DNA of 64,000 bases from Hyphomicrobiales bacterium (GTDB taxonomy: Bacteria > Pseudomonadota > Alphaproteobacteria > Rhizobiales > Rhizobiaceae). Each line of letters opens with the position of its first letter. Position 1 is the first letter of the stretch. The translations under genes and the position numbers were made by a program. The stretch covers positions 558,001 through 622,000 of the forward strand of contig UBYA01000011.1 in the NCBI GenBank assembly GCA_900469615.1. Direction: 5' to 3'. Below are positions 1 to 8,111 of this stretch, in pieces. Below the pieces are notes generated by a model. That model was not told where the DNA came from and made no database searches. It saw nothing but the letters and a program-made list of their open reading frames with translations.

Positions 1-772
1 CGGCATAGGCAGCGGCCACGGCATAGTTCTGATTCTGGTTTTGCCAGTTGTAGGCTTCGCCGACGAGGACGGGGAAATTGCGTCCTCCCAGCGCGTAGGC
101 CACGGCGAACACCTCGAAGGCAAGGACGGTGCGCAGGATGAGCGCCGATTGCAGGGCAGGGCGTATCAAGGGCAGCGTTATGCGCCAGAACCGCGTCCAT
201 GGCCCGGCTCCGAAGATATCGGCCGCCTCCCGGAATTCCTTCGGAACCTGATTCAGGCCTGCGACGATGATGACCATGACGATTGCCGTACCGCGCCAGA
301 CTTCCGCCACGGCGATTGCCAGGAAAAGAGCCATCGGTGTCTGGTAGGACAGCCAGCTCACCGGCCGAGGGATAATTCCGAGGCCGAAGAGCAACGAGTT
401 GAAATAGCCCGTGTTCTGCAGGATCGATAGCCAGACGAGACCGGCGGCAAGGTCCGATATCCCGAGCGGAATTGTCCAGATCCACAGGATCGTCTCGCGC
501 CCGCGCCCGACCTTGGAGACCATCGTCCCCATGGCGAGCGCAAGGGCGATCTGCACCGGTACGACGACGACCGTGAGCAGGAAGGTGTTTTTGATCGAAC
601 GCGCGAAGTTGAGGTCCGTCACCATGCGTTCCGCATTTGCGAGCGACGGTGTCCCGTTATCCGAAATCGCCAGCCAGATCGTCTGCAGCAATGGCACGGT
701 GAAAAGGAGCGCAAGAAAGACGATGGACGGCATGATGAGGGCATAGGGTATCCAGGATCGATTTTGGGTCAC
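1..772 (-). CDS. Sugar ABC transporter permease, MalF/UgpA type (3' end outside window)
   Basis: Read on the reverse strand this frame is open from a GTG at 772 to the window edge, about 257 residues. It shows hydrophobic membrane segments and the cytoplasmic EAA loop 'EAADIFGAGPWTRFWRITLPL' region (residues about 185-205), which contacts the ATPase. The start is supported by GAGG nine bases upstream. It follows the binding-protein gene by 75 bases on the same strand, so it is the first membrane subunit of that importer; the second permease and the ATPase should lie to the left. The specific sugar cannot be told. An ATG start further downstream is possible but would remove the first membrane helix. 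Confidence 0.88.
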   Translation of the reverse strand, partial: MTQNRSWIPYALIMPSIVFLALLFTVPLLQTIWLAISDNGTPSLANAERMVTDLNFARSIKNTFLLTVVVVPVQIALALAMGTMVSKVGRGRETILWIWTIPLGISDLAAGLVWLSILQNTGYFNSLLFGLGIIPRPVSWLSYQTPMALFLAIAVAEVWRGTAIVMVIIVAGLNQVPKEFREAADIFGAGPWTRFWRITLPLIRPALQSALILRTVLAFEVFAVAYALGGRNFPVLVGEAYNWQNQNQNYAVAAAYA

Positions 773-847
773 GGTCGGCCACCTCGCACATTGCAGAAGA
801 GAGCCGCCCCGACATTCGCGTCGGTAGCCGGCTCGGCTCGAAAGGCC

Positions 848-2122
848 TCACTCAACCGGACAAGCGCCATCGCTCTGGGCGTCCGGGGCCCAGCAGGGAG
901 CCTTGGCATCGCTCATCAGTTTGGCCAGGGTCGCGCCCTGCGACTTCAGCACATCGTCGATCTGCTCGTTCTGCAGCACGATGCGCTGGAAGGCATCCAT
1001 ATAGACCTTGTTGAACTCTCCGCCCTTATCTCCGAGACCGACCGGCAGAAGCGAAATCAATGCATCCTTGGAGGTTTGCGTCCTGGTCACCGCGCCGGCC
1101 AGGAGAGCGACACCCTTGTCCAGGTCCGGAGGCAGCTGCACGTTCAGCGTAGGAAAGAAGCCGAGCTTCGATGCTGTCTCAAGCTGGATCTGCTGGGTGC
1201 TGAGATGTTCGATCACCTTGACCGCGCCGTCCCTGTCCGGCGCTCCCTTGGGAATTGCCAGACCGGCGACGACCGGCATGTAGCCGCGCCCCTTCGGACC
1301 GGCGGGAGCCGGAAAGACGACATAGTCGTCGGGAGAGGCGGAGATAGCATCCTTCAGACGAGCCACATGATCCCAGGCAACCATGACTTCGCCCGCGGCC
1401 AGCGGTTCCTGCATGAAATCGTAGTTGGTGGAATTCGGGTTGACGTAAGCCCAGAGGGCCTTCAGCTTTTCCCACCCGGCCGCTGCATCGGCGTTTTTGA
1501 AGGTCCGGACGACACCGCCTGTAAAGGAAGGATAGAAATAGCCCTCGAAATATCTGGACATCAGGCCCTTGGGCCCCGCAGGGAAACCGATCTGCGGCTG
1601 GCCTGTGGCGTCCTGCATGTTCTTGCCCCATTCGATCAGCTGGTCGTAGGTCAGTGCATTTATGTCCGCGCCCGCCGGCAGGTATTGCAGGGCTTCCTTT
1701 TTCGCGGCCATGACATAGGTCGCCTGCATCCACGGAATATATTGCTGACTTGATTTGCCGAGCTTGCCGAGGTCGAGCAAGGATTGCGGCATGCCCTCGG
1801 CGGCGAGTTTTTTGGCGAGATCATCGAGGGATTCCAACTGGCCCTTGTCGGCGAGCGGGGAAAGCTCGCCATGCAAGGCGCCGACAAGGCTGACGGTATG
1901 CTTGCCCGCCTCGCTTTCGGCTTCCATGCGCACGGCGAACTGCGGCGGCTCCTCGACGACATAATCAACCTTGCCCGCATCCTTGAGCAGGTCCTCGCGA
2001 ACCACCGTCGCTTCTTCGATGGGCCTGAGCTGAGTGGATACGAACACGGTCTGGGCAGGCACTTGCGGCGCATAGGCAAGAGCTGCCGACGCCAGGATTC
2101 CGTACATTGCGAAACGCTTCAT
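848..2122 (-). CDS. Extracellular solute-binding protein, family 1 (sugar ABC importer)
   Basis: A 424-residue periplasmic binding protein. Residues 1-23 form a signal peptide (two basic residues, hydrophobic core, cleavage probably after 'VPAQ'). The body has family 1 features such as 'PAGPKGLMSRYFEGYF', 'GEVMVAWDHVARLK' and 'VVFPAPAGPKGRGYMPVVAGLAIPKG' (about residues 180-290), the last resembling the MalE/UgpB 'PGPKG' region. The start has a strong AGGAGGAG ribosome site. The first mature strand is unusual: it begins with an acidic, linker-like stretch rather than the common 'ITVW...' beta strand. Two cysteines near the C-terminus (CWAP and GACP) could form a disulfide. It lies between its LacI regulator and its permease in one leftward operon. 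Confidence 0.85.
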   Translation of the reverse strand: MKRFAMYGILASAALAYAPQVPAQTVFVSTQLRPIEEATVVREDLLKDAGKVDYVVEEPPQFAVRMEAESEAGKHTVSLVGALHGELSPLADKGQLESLDDLAKKLAAEGMPQSLLDLGKLGKSSQQYIPWMQATYVMAAKKEALQYLPAGADINALTYDQLIEWGKNMQDATGQPQIGFPAGPKGLMSRYFEGYFYPSFTGGVVRTFKNADAAAGWEKLKALWAYVNPNSTNYDFMQEPLAAGEVMVAWDHVARLKDAISASPDDYVVFPAPAGPKGRGYMPVVAGLAIPKGAPDRDGAVKVIEHLSTQQIQLETASKLGFFPTLNVQLPPDLDKGVALLAGAVTRTQTSKDALISLLPVGLGDKGGEFNKVYMDAFQRIVLQNEQIDDVLKSQGATLAKLMSDAKAPCWAPDAQSDGACPVE

Positions 2123-2163
2123 TTTCTCCTCCTTCTATATGTCCGTGCGCCACGGCTGCAGAC

Positions 2164-3174
2164 TTACGGGACCTTCAGCGGTCGGCAGTGACTGTCGCGA
2201 TCGACGAACTCGATCGGGTGAAGCTCCTGGAGCTCCTCCGCGGGCTCGCCGGCGATAGCGCGCAACAACAGCGAGGCGAAGCTCGCGCCGAGATTCCGGC
2301 TGGCTATGCGCATGGTCGAGAGCGAGGGGCTGGTAAAGGCGCCTGTCGGCAGATCGTCGTGACCAACGACACTGATCGTGTCGCCGGCTTCGACCTCCCG
2401 CAAGGCGCGAAGCGCGCCGATCGCCATTTCATCGGTGGTGCAGACAAGAGCGGTGGGACGAGCGGATCGTGCGAGGAGTTCGAATGTCGCGAGATAGCCG
2501 CCTTGTTCCGTTGGCACGCCCTCGGCGTAAAGGTCGGTCTCCAGACCGGCTTCGTCCATTGCGGCCTTCCAGCCCATCCGTCGAACATGGGCGAAATAAT
2601 AGTCCTGCGGTCCGGCGATCAGGCCGATGCGCCGATGGCCGGCCGCGTGAAAACGTGTGGTCGCGGCGCGGAAGCCGGCAAAGCCGTCGCCGTCGATGAA
2701 CGGATGCGGCACGAGGCTCTCGGTGCGTCCGTTGGTAACAAAGGGGATGCCGCGCGACTGCAGGAATTCGACCCGCTCGTCCTTGCGCTTGGTACGGACC
2801 AGCAGCATCGCATCAACGCGACGGCCGTCGACGAAGCGCCGGCAGATTTCAAGCTCGCTTTCGCCGCGCGGCACCGGAGCGATGACCAGATTGAGGCCGG
2901 AGGCGGCAAGGTGCTCTGCGCAGCCGGACAATATGTCGAGGAAGTGGGGAGGCGCGATGTGGCCGGCATCACTCGGCAACGTGACCGCCACCAGCTCAGC
3001 GCGTTGCTTGCGTAACCGACGGGCCGAGGCATTGGGGCGATAGCCCGTCTTTTCCGCTGCCTCGCGGACACGATCCCGGGTGGCTGCAGAAACATCCGTA
3101 TAACCATCTAGCGCACGGGATACCGTAGTGATCGACAGGCCGAGCGACTGGGCAAGCTGTTTTAAATTGGTCAC
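2164..3174 (-). CDS. LacI-family transcriptional regulator
   Basis: A 336-residue regulator. Residues 1-50 are the LacI helix-turn-helix and hinge ('LGLSITTVSRALDGY', 'TRDRVREAAEKTGYRPNASARRL'), followed by a periplasmic-binding-like effector domain with 'VCTTDEMAIGALRALRE' and 'VVGHDDLPTG'. The GTG start has an optimal GGAGG seven bases upstream. It is the first gene of a leftward operon with the binding protein (41 bases downstream) and permease, so it should be autoregulated through the palindromes at 3207-3247. The ligand is probably the imported sugar or a derivative; nothing in the sequence names it. Confidence 0.92.
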   Translation of the reverse strand: MTNLKQLAQSLGLSITTVSRALDGYTDVSAATRDRVREAAEKTGYRPNASARRLRKQRAELVAVTLPSDAGHIAPPHFLDILSGCAEHLAASGLNLVIAPVPRGESELEICRRFVDGRRVDAMLLVRTKRKDERVEFLQSRGIPFVTNGRTESLVPHPFIDGDGFAGFRAATTRFHAAGHRRIGLIAGPQDYYFAHVRRMGWKAAMDEAGLETDLYAEGVPTEQGGYLATFELLARSARPTALVCTTDEMAIGALRALREVEAGDTISVVGHDDLPTGAFTSPSLSTMRIASRNLGASFASLLLRAIAGEPAEELQELHPIEFVDRDSHCRPLKVP

Positions 3175-3206
3175 GCCTTTCCTCCGAGGCCGCGGAAAAA
3201 TTACTG

Positions 3207-3247
3207 ATCCAAAACGTTTTGGTCGTCAAGTCAAAACGTTTTGGATC
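3207..3247. promoter_or_regulatory. Tandem LacI-type operators upstream of the 2164-3174 regulator
   Basis: Two copies of the palindrome AAAACGTTTT are present at 3211-3220 and 3233-3242, flanked as CCAAAACGTTTTGG and TCAAAACGTTTTGGA. Their centres are 22 bp apart, two helical turns. The whole stretch is also a larger inverted repeat beginning and ending with GATC. A central CG flanked by symmetric arms is typical of LacI-family operators, and the position 33-75 bases upstream of the regulator start fits autorepression. The binding assignment is inference. Confidence 0.75.
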
Positions 3248-3262
3248 GTTGCGATTCTTGTC

Positions 3263-3474
3263 ATGTCGCAGCAAAAGGAAAGAAAGCGAGTGGACGGACT
3301 TTTATGCTCGAATCACCGCAAGATCGTCGCCGATCTCAAGAAGGGCGTGCGGCCGTGGATGCAGCATGGTCCCCAGGAAACGCCGTCGGCCGGGTCACGC
3401 GCCGGCTGCGCCACACCGGCTTGCCGTACAGAGGCGTCAATGTCCCATTGCTCTGGCCCGGGGCCATGGCTTAG
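3263..3474 (+). pseudogene. Remnant of an ArdC-like antirestriction gene (N-terminal part, frameshifted)
   Basis: Three reading frames in succession give pieces of one protein. They are 'WTDFYARITA' (from about 3291), 'KIVADLKKGVRPWMQ' (from about 3325) and 'GNAVGRVTRRLRHTGLPYRG', continuing to 'LLWPGAMA' (to 3474). In order they match the conserved N-terminus of plasmid ArdC/DUF1738 proteins, whose family pattern is DVY.RIT..I...LE.G..PW...W followed by G...RPLRHNG.PY.GIN. Two frameshifts and loss of the rest of the gene (normally about 300 residues) show it is dead. It lies between the LacI operators and an IS5-family fragment, and points to past plasmid or conjugative-element DNA here. Confidence 0.7.
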
Positions 3475-3551
3475 GCCGGATCGACATCCAGATTCCCAAA
3501 TCGCTTGATCCCTGATTCATAGGATACCGTGTTTTTGGCACGGTGTTTGAG

Positions 3552-3803
3552 ATGGCGGCAAAGCGGTATGAATTGAACGACGGGCAATGGGCGAAGATTG
3601 CGTCGTTGTTGCCGGGCAAGGCTGGTGATCCGGGGCGAACTGGCGCGGACAGTCGCTTGTTTATCAATGGCTGCCTTTGGATCTTGCGCTCCGGCGTGCA
3701 TTGGCGCGATCTGCCGGAACGATATGGCAAGTGGAAGACGGTGCATAAACGTTTCAGCCGCTGGTGTCATGCCGGCATCTGGGAGCGGGGGTTCGAAAGG
3801 TGA
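3552..3803 (+). pseudogene. IS5-family transposase, truncated N-terminal fragment
   Basis: The fragment of about 83 residues contains 'YELNDGQWAKIASLLPG', 'FINGCLWILRSGVHWRDLPE' and 'KTVHKRFSRWCHAGIWERGF'. This is the DUF4096 helix-turn-helix N-terminus of IS5-family (IS427-like) transposases. The usual continuation into the DDE domain is missing: the frame ends at 3803. Just upstream, 3526-3544 is a hairpin-forming repeat (ACCGTG, 7-base loop, CACGGT) that probably belongs to the left end of the element. The element interrupts older debris and is itself truncated, so it is not mobile by itself. Confidence 0.8.
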
Positions 3804-4108
3804 TGTCGGGTTAACTTCGCCAAAGCACGCCGTCGGTGATGATGCGCGGATCGAGGGGCCATACCCTCATCTTCCGTGCAGCTCAGCTCTCACATTGCCG
3901 TGGGTGCCTCCAGGTCGTCTATAAAAAGCGCGACGGAAATCGCCCGCTGATACGGGCGTTCCTGACAGCAATAAAAAGAGAGGAGAAGGGGGCAGGCTGA
4001 CGGCTTTTCCAACCTTCTGATGGAACCCGCAACAGAAGGCTGGAATCGGCAAGTGCATAAGATGGGGCACTGGATTCACGAGATGGCGTGTCCAATGTCC
4101 CGATTGGA
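3804..4108. other. Non-coding debris between IS5 fragment and ureohydrolase remnant
   Basis: I find no convincing gene in this 305-base stretch. The short open frames on both strands lack recognisable motifs and ribosome sites. It is probably scar sequence left by successive insertions. Confidence 0.5.
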
Positions 4109-4345
4109 CTATTTAAGCTGCGAAAGATACTTGGAACCATCCCGCTTGTGCAAAGCCATGATGGACGCGAATTCGTATCCGACGTGCGCGACGAGGTTCG
4201 CGGTGATCATCGTCGGATCGAATTCCGGCAGCATCTCGACAACGTCGAAAGCAACGAATTTCAGATCCTTGATCGCCCAAATGAGCCACCTCGTTTCGAG
4301 GCTGGTGAAGCCTTCCGACTCAATCGTGCCGGAACGGGGTTTGAG
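4109..4345 (-). pseudogene. C-terminal remnant of an agmatinase/arginase-family ureohydrolase
   Basis: On the reverse strand the last 74 or so residues of an open frame read 'GTIESEGFTSLETRWLIWAI' and then 'KFVAFDVVEMLPEFDPTMIT', ending in 'ANLVAHVGYEFASIMAL'. This matches the ureohydrolase C-terminus (pattern GT..PGG.T..E......L, then D.VEV.P..D....TA..AA....E). The catalytic manganese-binding core is absent and the upstream part is replaced by the IS110-type sequence. The fold match is by eye. The substrate (agmatine, guanidino acid or other) cannot be assigned from this tail. Confidence 0.55.
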
Positions 4346-4452
4346 TAGATGCCATAATGGCGCATCGGTGCAGACGGTTAGCGTTTTTAGCTCCAAAATG
4401 ATGGTAACGCGAGGTCCGAGCGGTTCGGCCCTCACCATCGGAGGCGATAAGG

Positions 4453-5235
4453 ATGGATTACTCCATCGGGATTGACGTATCATTTGAACTGAGCAGCATC
4501 TGCATTGTCGATGCGACAGGAGCCGTTTTGCGGGAGGCGAAAATCCAGAGCGAGCCTGCTGTGATCGTCGAGTTCATCAGGAGCCTTCAATTGCCGATCG
4601 CGCGCGTTGGCCTTGAGGCCGGGCCTCTTTCGCAGTGGCTCTACGACGGAATTGCCCAAGGCGGATACGATCCGGTTTTACTTGAAACACGCCATGTCAA
4701 AGCGGCTCTCTCCGCCATGGTCATCAAGACGGATCGGCGGGATGCGCGAGGTATCGCCCAGCTTCTCCGTATGGGCCGGTATCGCCCGGTTCATCGGAAG
4801 TCGACATCTTCACAGGAGATGCGGGCTTTGCTTGCGGCACGCCGCCAGATGCAGGCCAAAGCGATTGATCTGGAACAGACCCTGCGCGGCCTGTTGAGAG
4901 GCTTTGGAATGAAGCTTGGCGATGTGAGCCGTGGCAAGTTCGCAGCTCGCATTCGCGAACTGACCGCTGGCCATGAGATGCTGACGAAGATCACCGAGCC
5001 GATGCTCTCGGCCCGCGATGCAATCTGGCGAGAATTTGCCAAACTTCATCGCGAGGTGCTAGCTTTTGTGAAAACGCATGAGACCTGCCGGCTGCTGATG
5101 ACGGCGCCCGGTGTCGGTGCTGTTGTCTCTCTGACGTTCAGAGCAATTAATGTTGGATGCGTCCAGCATGGCGAACATGACCGACCATTCAAAGGGACCA
5201 GTTTAACTATCCACATGCGTCAAGATTTCGCTTGA
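4453..5235 (+). pseudogene. IS110-family transposase, C-terminally truncated
   Basis: Residues 1-230 match the DEDD transposase domain of IS110 elements: 'SIGIDVS' (first Asp, residue 8), 'VGLEAGP' (Glu), and 'KTDRRDARGIAQLLRMG' (paired Asp). The start of the second domain, 'LMTAPGVGAVVSLTF', follows. After about position 5145 the similarity stops and the frame runs into unrelated sequence ending at 5235. The Transposase_20 segment and its serine motif are lost, so the protein should be inactive. The 100 bases upstream of the ATG could be the element's left end. The 137 bases between 5236 and the next gene show nothing recognisable. Confidence 0.85.
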
Positions 5236-5372
5236 GGTAGCATTCCGCCCTTTTCCGCAAATGCCCCCCATATGCTCAACGACCAGCCGATGGGGTAGGA
5301 TGTCCAAAAGTCAGCGTTGAAACAGATCTGCTCTTTGCAGCGGATCCAAATGCGTGAGGGCGTCACTGCCGC

Positions 5373-6869
5373 CTAGCGCATTACAAATGGATTGGGCACA
5401 TCCTTGCCGAAGGCGAGCCAGACGCTTTTGGTCTCGAGAAAATCATAGATCGCGTCCTGCCCGCTTTCTCGCCCCATGCCTGAATTCTTGAAACCACCGA
5501 AAGGCATCATGTAGGAAACGGCTCGATAGGTGTTGGTCCAGACCGTACCGGCACGAAGCCGTTTGGCGGCCGTGAAAGCACGGGCCATGTCCGAGGTCCA
5601 TACCCCGGCGGCGAGGCCGTAAGGCGTATCATTGGCCATATGATAGGCTTCGTCGTCATCCGTGAATTTGATCACTGACAGCACAGGGCCGAAGACTTCT
5701 TCCTGGGCGATCCGCATGTCGTTTTTCACACCAGAAAGCACTGTCGGCTCGATGAACCATCCGTCGCCGCATTCTGGGCGATCCGCCGCTCTGCCACCCA
5801 TGGCGATTGATGCACCCTCGGCTGTGGCCATATCGATCATCGATAGCACGCGTTTGAACTGGGGTTGTGTGGTGACCGGACCGACCTGTGTCGTGATATC
5901 CATCGGATCGCCCATGCGTGCCGTCCTCGCCAATTCGAGGAATTTTTCGAGAAACTGATCGTGGATTGAGTGGTGCACGAGCAACCGCGAACCGGCGATG
6001 CAGGTCTGACCCGTCGCGGCGAAGATGCCGGAAACCACGCCTTTCACGGCATTGTCGATATTGGCATCCGGAAAGACGAGCTGGGCGGACTTGCCACCGA
6101 GTTCGAGCGTCAACCGCTTGAAGTTGCCGGTTGCCTGCTGGGCGATGCGGCGTCCGGAAACCTCGCCGCCGGTAAAAGCGATCTTGTCGATGCCGCTGTG
6201 TGTGGAGATCGCCTCGCCGACATCCTGCCCGAAACCGGTAATGACGTTGACGACACCTTGCGGAAAGCCGGCCTCCTTGACGAGCCGCATCAGCTCCAGC
6301 GTCGACGCCGAGGTGAACTCGGAGGGCTTGATCACCATGGTGCAGCCGGCAGCCAGAGCCGGGGCCATCTTCCAGGTTAGGAGCAGCAACGGTGAGTTCC
6401 AGGGTGTGATCGCCGCCACCACACCGACTGGCTCATGACGGGTGTAGGTGAACATGTCAGGCTTGTCGATCGGTTGCACGCCGCCCTCGACCTTGTCGGC
6501 CATGCCGGCAAAATAATAGAACCATTGTGGGATATAACCGACCTGGCCACGCATCTCGGCGTAAAGCTTGCCGTTATCCTGCACTTCGGTCGTCGCGAGA
6601 TGGTCGGCATCGCGAGCGATCAGGTCGCCGAGTCTGCGCAAAAGATGGCCGCGCTGGGTGGCTGTCAGCTTCGACCATTCACCGGCATCGAAGGCGCGGC
6701 GTGCCGCCTGCACGGCCATGTCCACGTCGCGGGCGTCGCATTTCGGGATCCGCGCCCAAGCCTTGGCCGTGAAGGGATCGAAGGATTCAAAGGTTTCACC
6801 CGATTGGGCGGCAACCCATTCGCCATCGATGAAGCAGCGGAAATCCTTGATTCCCTCAGTTCTGGTCAT
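5373..6869 (-). CDS. NAD(P)-dependent aldehyde dehydrogenase
   Basis: About 498 residues of the aldehyde dehydrogenase superfamily: substrate and NAD region 'ITPWNSPLLLLTWKMAPALA', 'TGGEVSGRRIAQQA', general-base Glu in 'LTLELGGKSA' and catalytic Cys in 'GQTCIAGSR', ending with 'FGGFKNSGMGRESG'. I chose the ATG at 6869 (eight bases after GGAG) over the upstream GTG at 6878. It oxidises an aldehyde to an acid in the cytoplasm. It is the last gene of the leftward operon, 63 bases after the zinc alcohol dehydrogenase, so the pair probably converts an alcohol group of the imported solute to an acid in two steps. The substrate is unknown. Confidence 0.93.
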   Translation of the reverse strand: MTRTEGIKDFRCFIDGEWVAAQSGETFESFDPFTAKAWARIPKCDARDVDMAVQAARRAFDAGEWSKLTATQRGHLLRRLGDLIARDADHLATTEVQDNGKLYAEMRGQVGYIPQWFYYFAGMADKVEGGVQPIDKPDMFTYTRHEPVGVVAAITPWNSPLLLLTWKMAPALAAGCTMVIKPSEFTSASTLELMRLVKEAGFPQGVVNVITGFGQDVGEAISTHSGIDKIAFTGGEVSGRRIAQQATGNFKRLTLELGGKSAQLVFPDANIDNAVKGVVSGIFAATGQTCIAGSRLLVHHSIHDQFLEKFLELARTARMGDPMDITTQVGPVTTQPQFKRVLSMIDMATAEGASIAMGGRAADRPECGDGWFIEPTVLSGVKNDMRIAQEEVFGPVLSVIKFTDDDEAYHMANDTPYGLAAGVWTSDMARAFTAAKRLRAGTVWTNTYRAVSYMMPFGGFKNSGMGRESGQDAIYDFLETKSVWLAFGKDVPNPFVMR

Positions 6870-6932
6870 ATTGATCACTCCATAAGTGTTGCGCAGGCGC
6901 GACGCACCCTGAGGGGGACGACTGCGAAATGT

Positions 6933-8060
6933 TCAGTCGAATTCGACGATCTGGCGGACGGCGGTTCCGTCCGCGAGCCGGTCGAAGCCGGTATTGATGT
7001 CGTCGAGCTTCATGCGGTGCGTCAGCAACCTGTCGACGGGCAGCTTGCCGCGCTTGTAGAGCGAAAGGAAGCGCGGGATGTCACGCGAAGGCACGCCGGA
7101 GCCGATATAGCTGCCCTTCAAAGTTCGCTCTTCCGCCACCAGCGTCACTGCCGGCAGCGATAGCATGGCTCTCGGGTTCGGCAGGCCGGCCGTAATCGTT
7201 GTACCGCCGCGACGGGTGATGGCATAACCGAATTCCAGTGCCTTGACCGAACCGGCAAATTCCAGTGCCGCCTCAACCCCGCCACGGGTCGCCTCCTTGA
7301 TCTTGCCGACAATGTCCGGGTCGTCCGCGTTGAAAACATGGGTGGCGCCCAGTTCCCTGGCAAACTCCAGCTTGGAATCGAGCCGATCGACGGCGATGAT
7401 GGTTTCGGCGCCTGCGGTCGCTGCGCCGATCAAGGCAGCAAGCCCGACGCCGCCAAGGCCTATGACGGCGACGGAGCTGCCGGGCTTGACGTCGCCGGTA
7501 TTGAACACCGCGCCGGCACCCGTAAGGACGGCGCAGCCAATCAGGCCGGCGACGTCGAGTGGCAGGTCGCGATCGACCTTCACCAGTGAGCGACGGGAGA
7601 CGGTGGCGTATTCTGCGAAGGACGAGACGCCGACATGGTGGTGGATCTTCTCACCGTTGCGCGAGAGCCGCGTCGCACCGCCCAGCAGGTCGCCTTTGCC
7701 GTTGGACGCCGCACCTGGCTCGCAGAGCGCCGGCCGCCCCTCCGAGCAGGGCGCGCAATGGCCACAACTCGGAACGAAGACGAAGACGACGTGATCGCCA
7801 GGCTTCAGATCGTCGACATAATCCCCCACCTCTTCGACGATGCCGGATGCCTCATGACCCAAGACCATCGGCACAGGCCGCGGGCGATTGCCGTCTATGA
7901 CCGAAAGGTCGGAATGGCAGAGGCCGGCGACCGCCATCTTCACCAGAACCTCGCCTGGTCCCGGGCCTTCCAGCTCGACCTCCTGCACCTTCAACGGAAG
8001 CGTCTTTGCATAGGGGCGTTCGAGACCGATTTCCTCGAGAACCGCCGCTCTGATCTTCAT
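6933..8060 (-). CDS. Zinc-dependent alcohol dehydrogenase (medium-chain)
   Basis: A 375-residue medium-chain dehydrogenase with both zinc sites. Catalytic ligands are Cys48 ('GLCHSD'), His69 ('LGHEASG') and a later Cys in 'LIGCAVLTGAGAV'. Structural ligands are Cys99, Cys102, Cys105 and Cys113 ('CGHCAPCSEGRPALC'). The Rossmann motif is 'GLGGVGL' and an Asp after it ('AVDRLDSK') favours NAD over NADP. The start has GGAGG upstream. It lies 51 bases downstream of the ATPase gene and immediately before the aldehyde dehydrogenase, suggesting a joint oxidation of an alcohol derived from the ABC substrate. It resembles the class III/benzyl alcohol dehydrogenase branch; the true substrate is not known. 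Confidence 0.92.
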   Translation of the reverse strand: MKIRAAVLEEIGLERPYAKTLPLKVQEVELEGPGPGEVLVKMAVAGLCHSDLSVIDGNRPRPVPMVLGHEASGIVEEVGDYVDDLKPGDHVVFVFVPSCGHCAPCSEGRPALCEPGAASNGKGDLLGGATRLSRNGEKIHHHVGVSSFAEYATVSRRSLVKVDRDLPLDVAGLIGCAVLTGAGAVFNTGDVKPGSSVAVIGLGGVGLAALIGAATAGAETIIAVDRLDSKLEFARELGATHVFNADDPDIVGKIKEATRGGVEAALEFAGSVKALEFGYAITRRGGTTITAGLPNPRAMLSLPAVTLVAEERTLKGSYIGSGVPSRDIPRFLSLYKRGKLPVDRLLTHRMKLDDINTGFDRLADGTAVRQIVEFD

Positions 8061-8111
8061 GTCGTTATTCCTCGCTCCTCCCGGCTGGGCCGGTATTTCC
8101 CAGCTGCCCTG

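Noticed and set aside
764..1753. 329-residue open frame antisense to the sugar-binding protein
   Set aside because: No recognisable motifs; the opposite strand encodes a clear binding protein with signal peptide and ribosome site.
4020..4475. Forward open frame of 151 residues across the ureohydrolase remnant
   Set aside because: No motif or ribosome site; the reverse frame carries the recognisable agmatinase-type tail.
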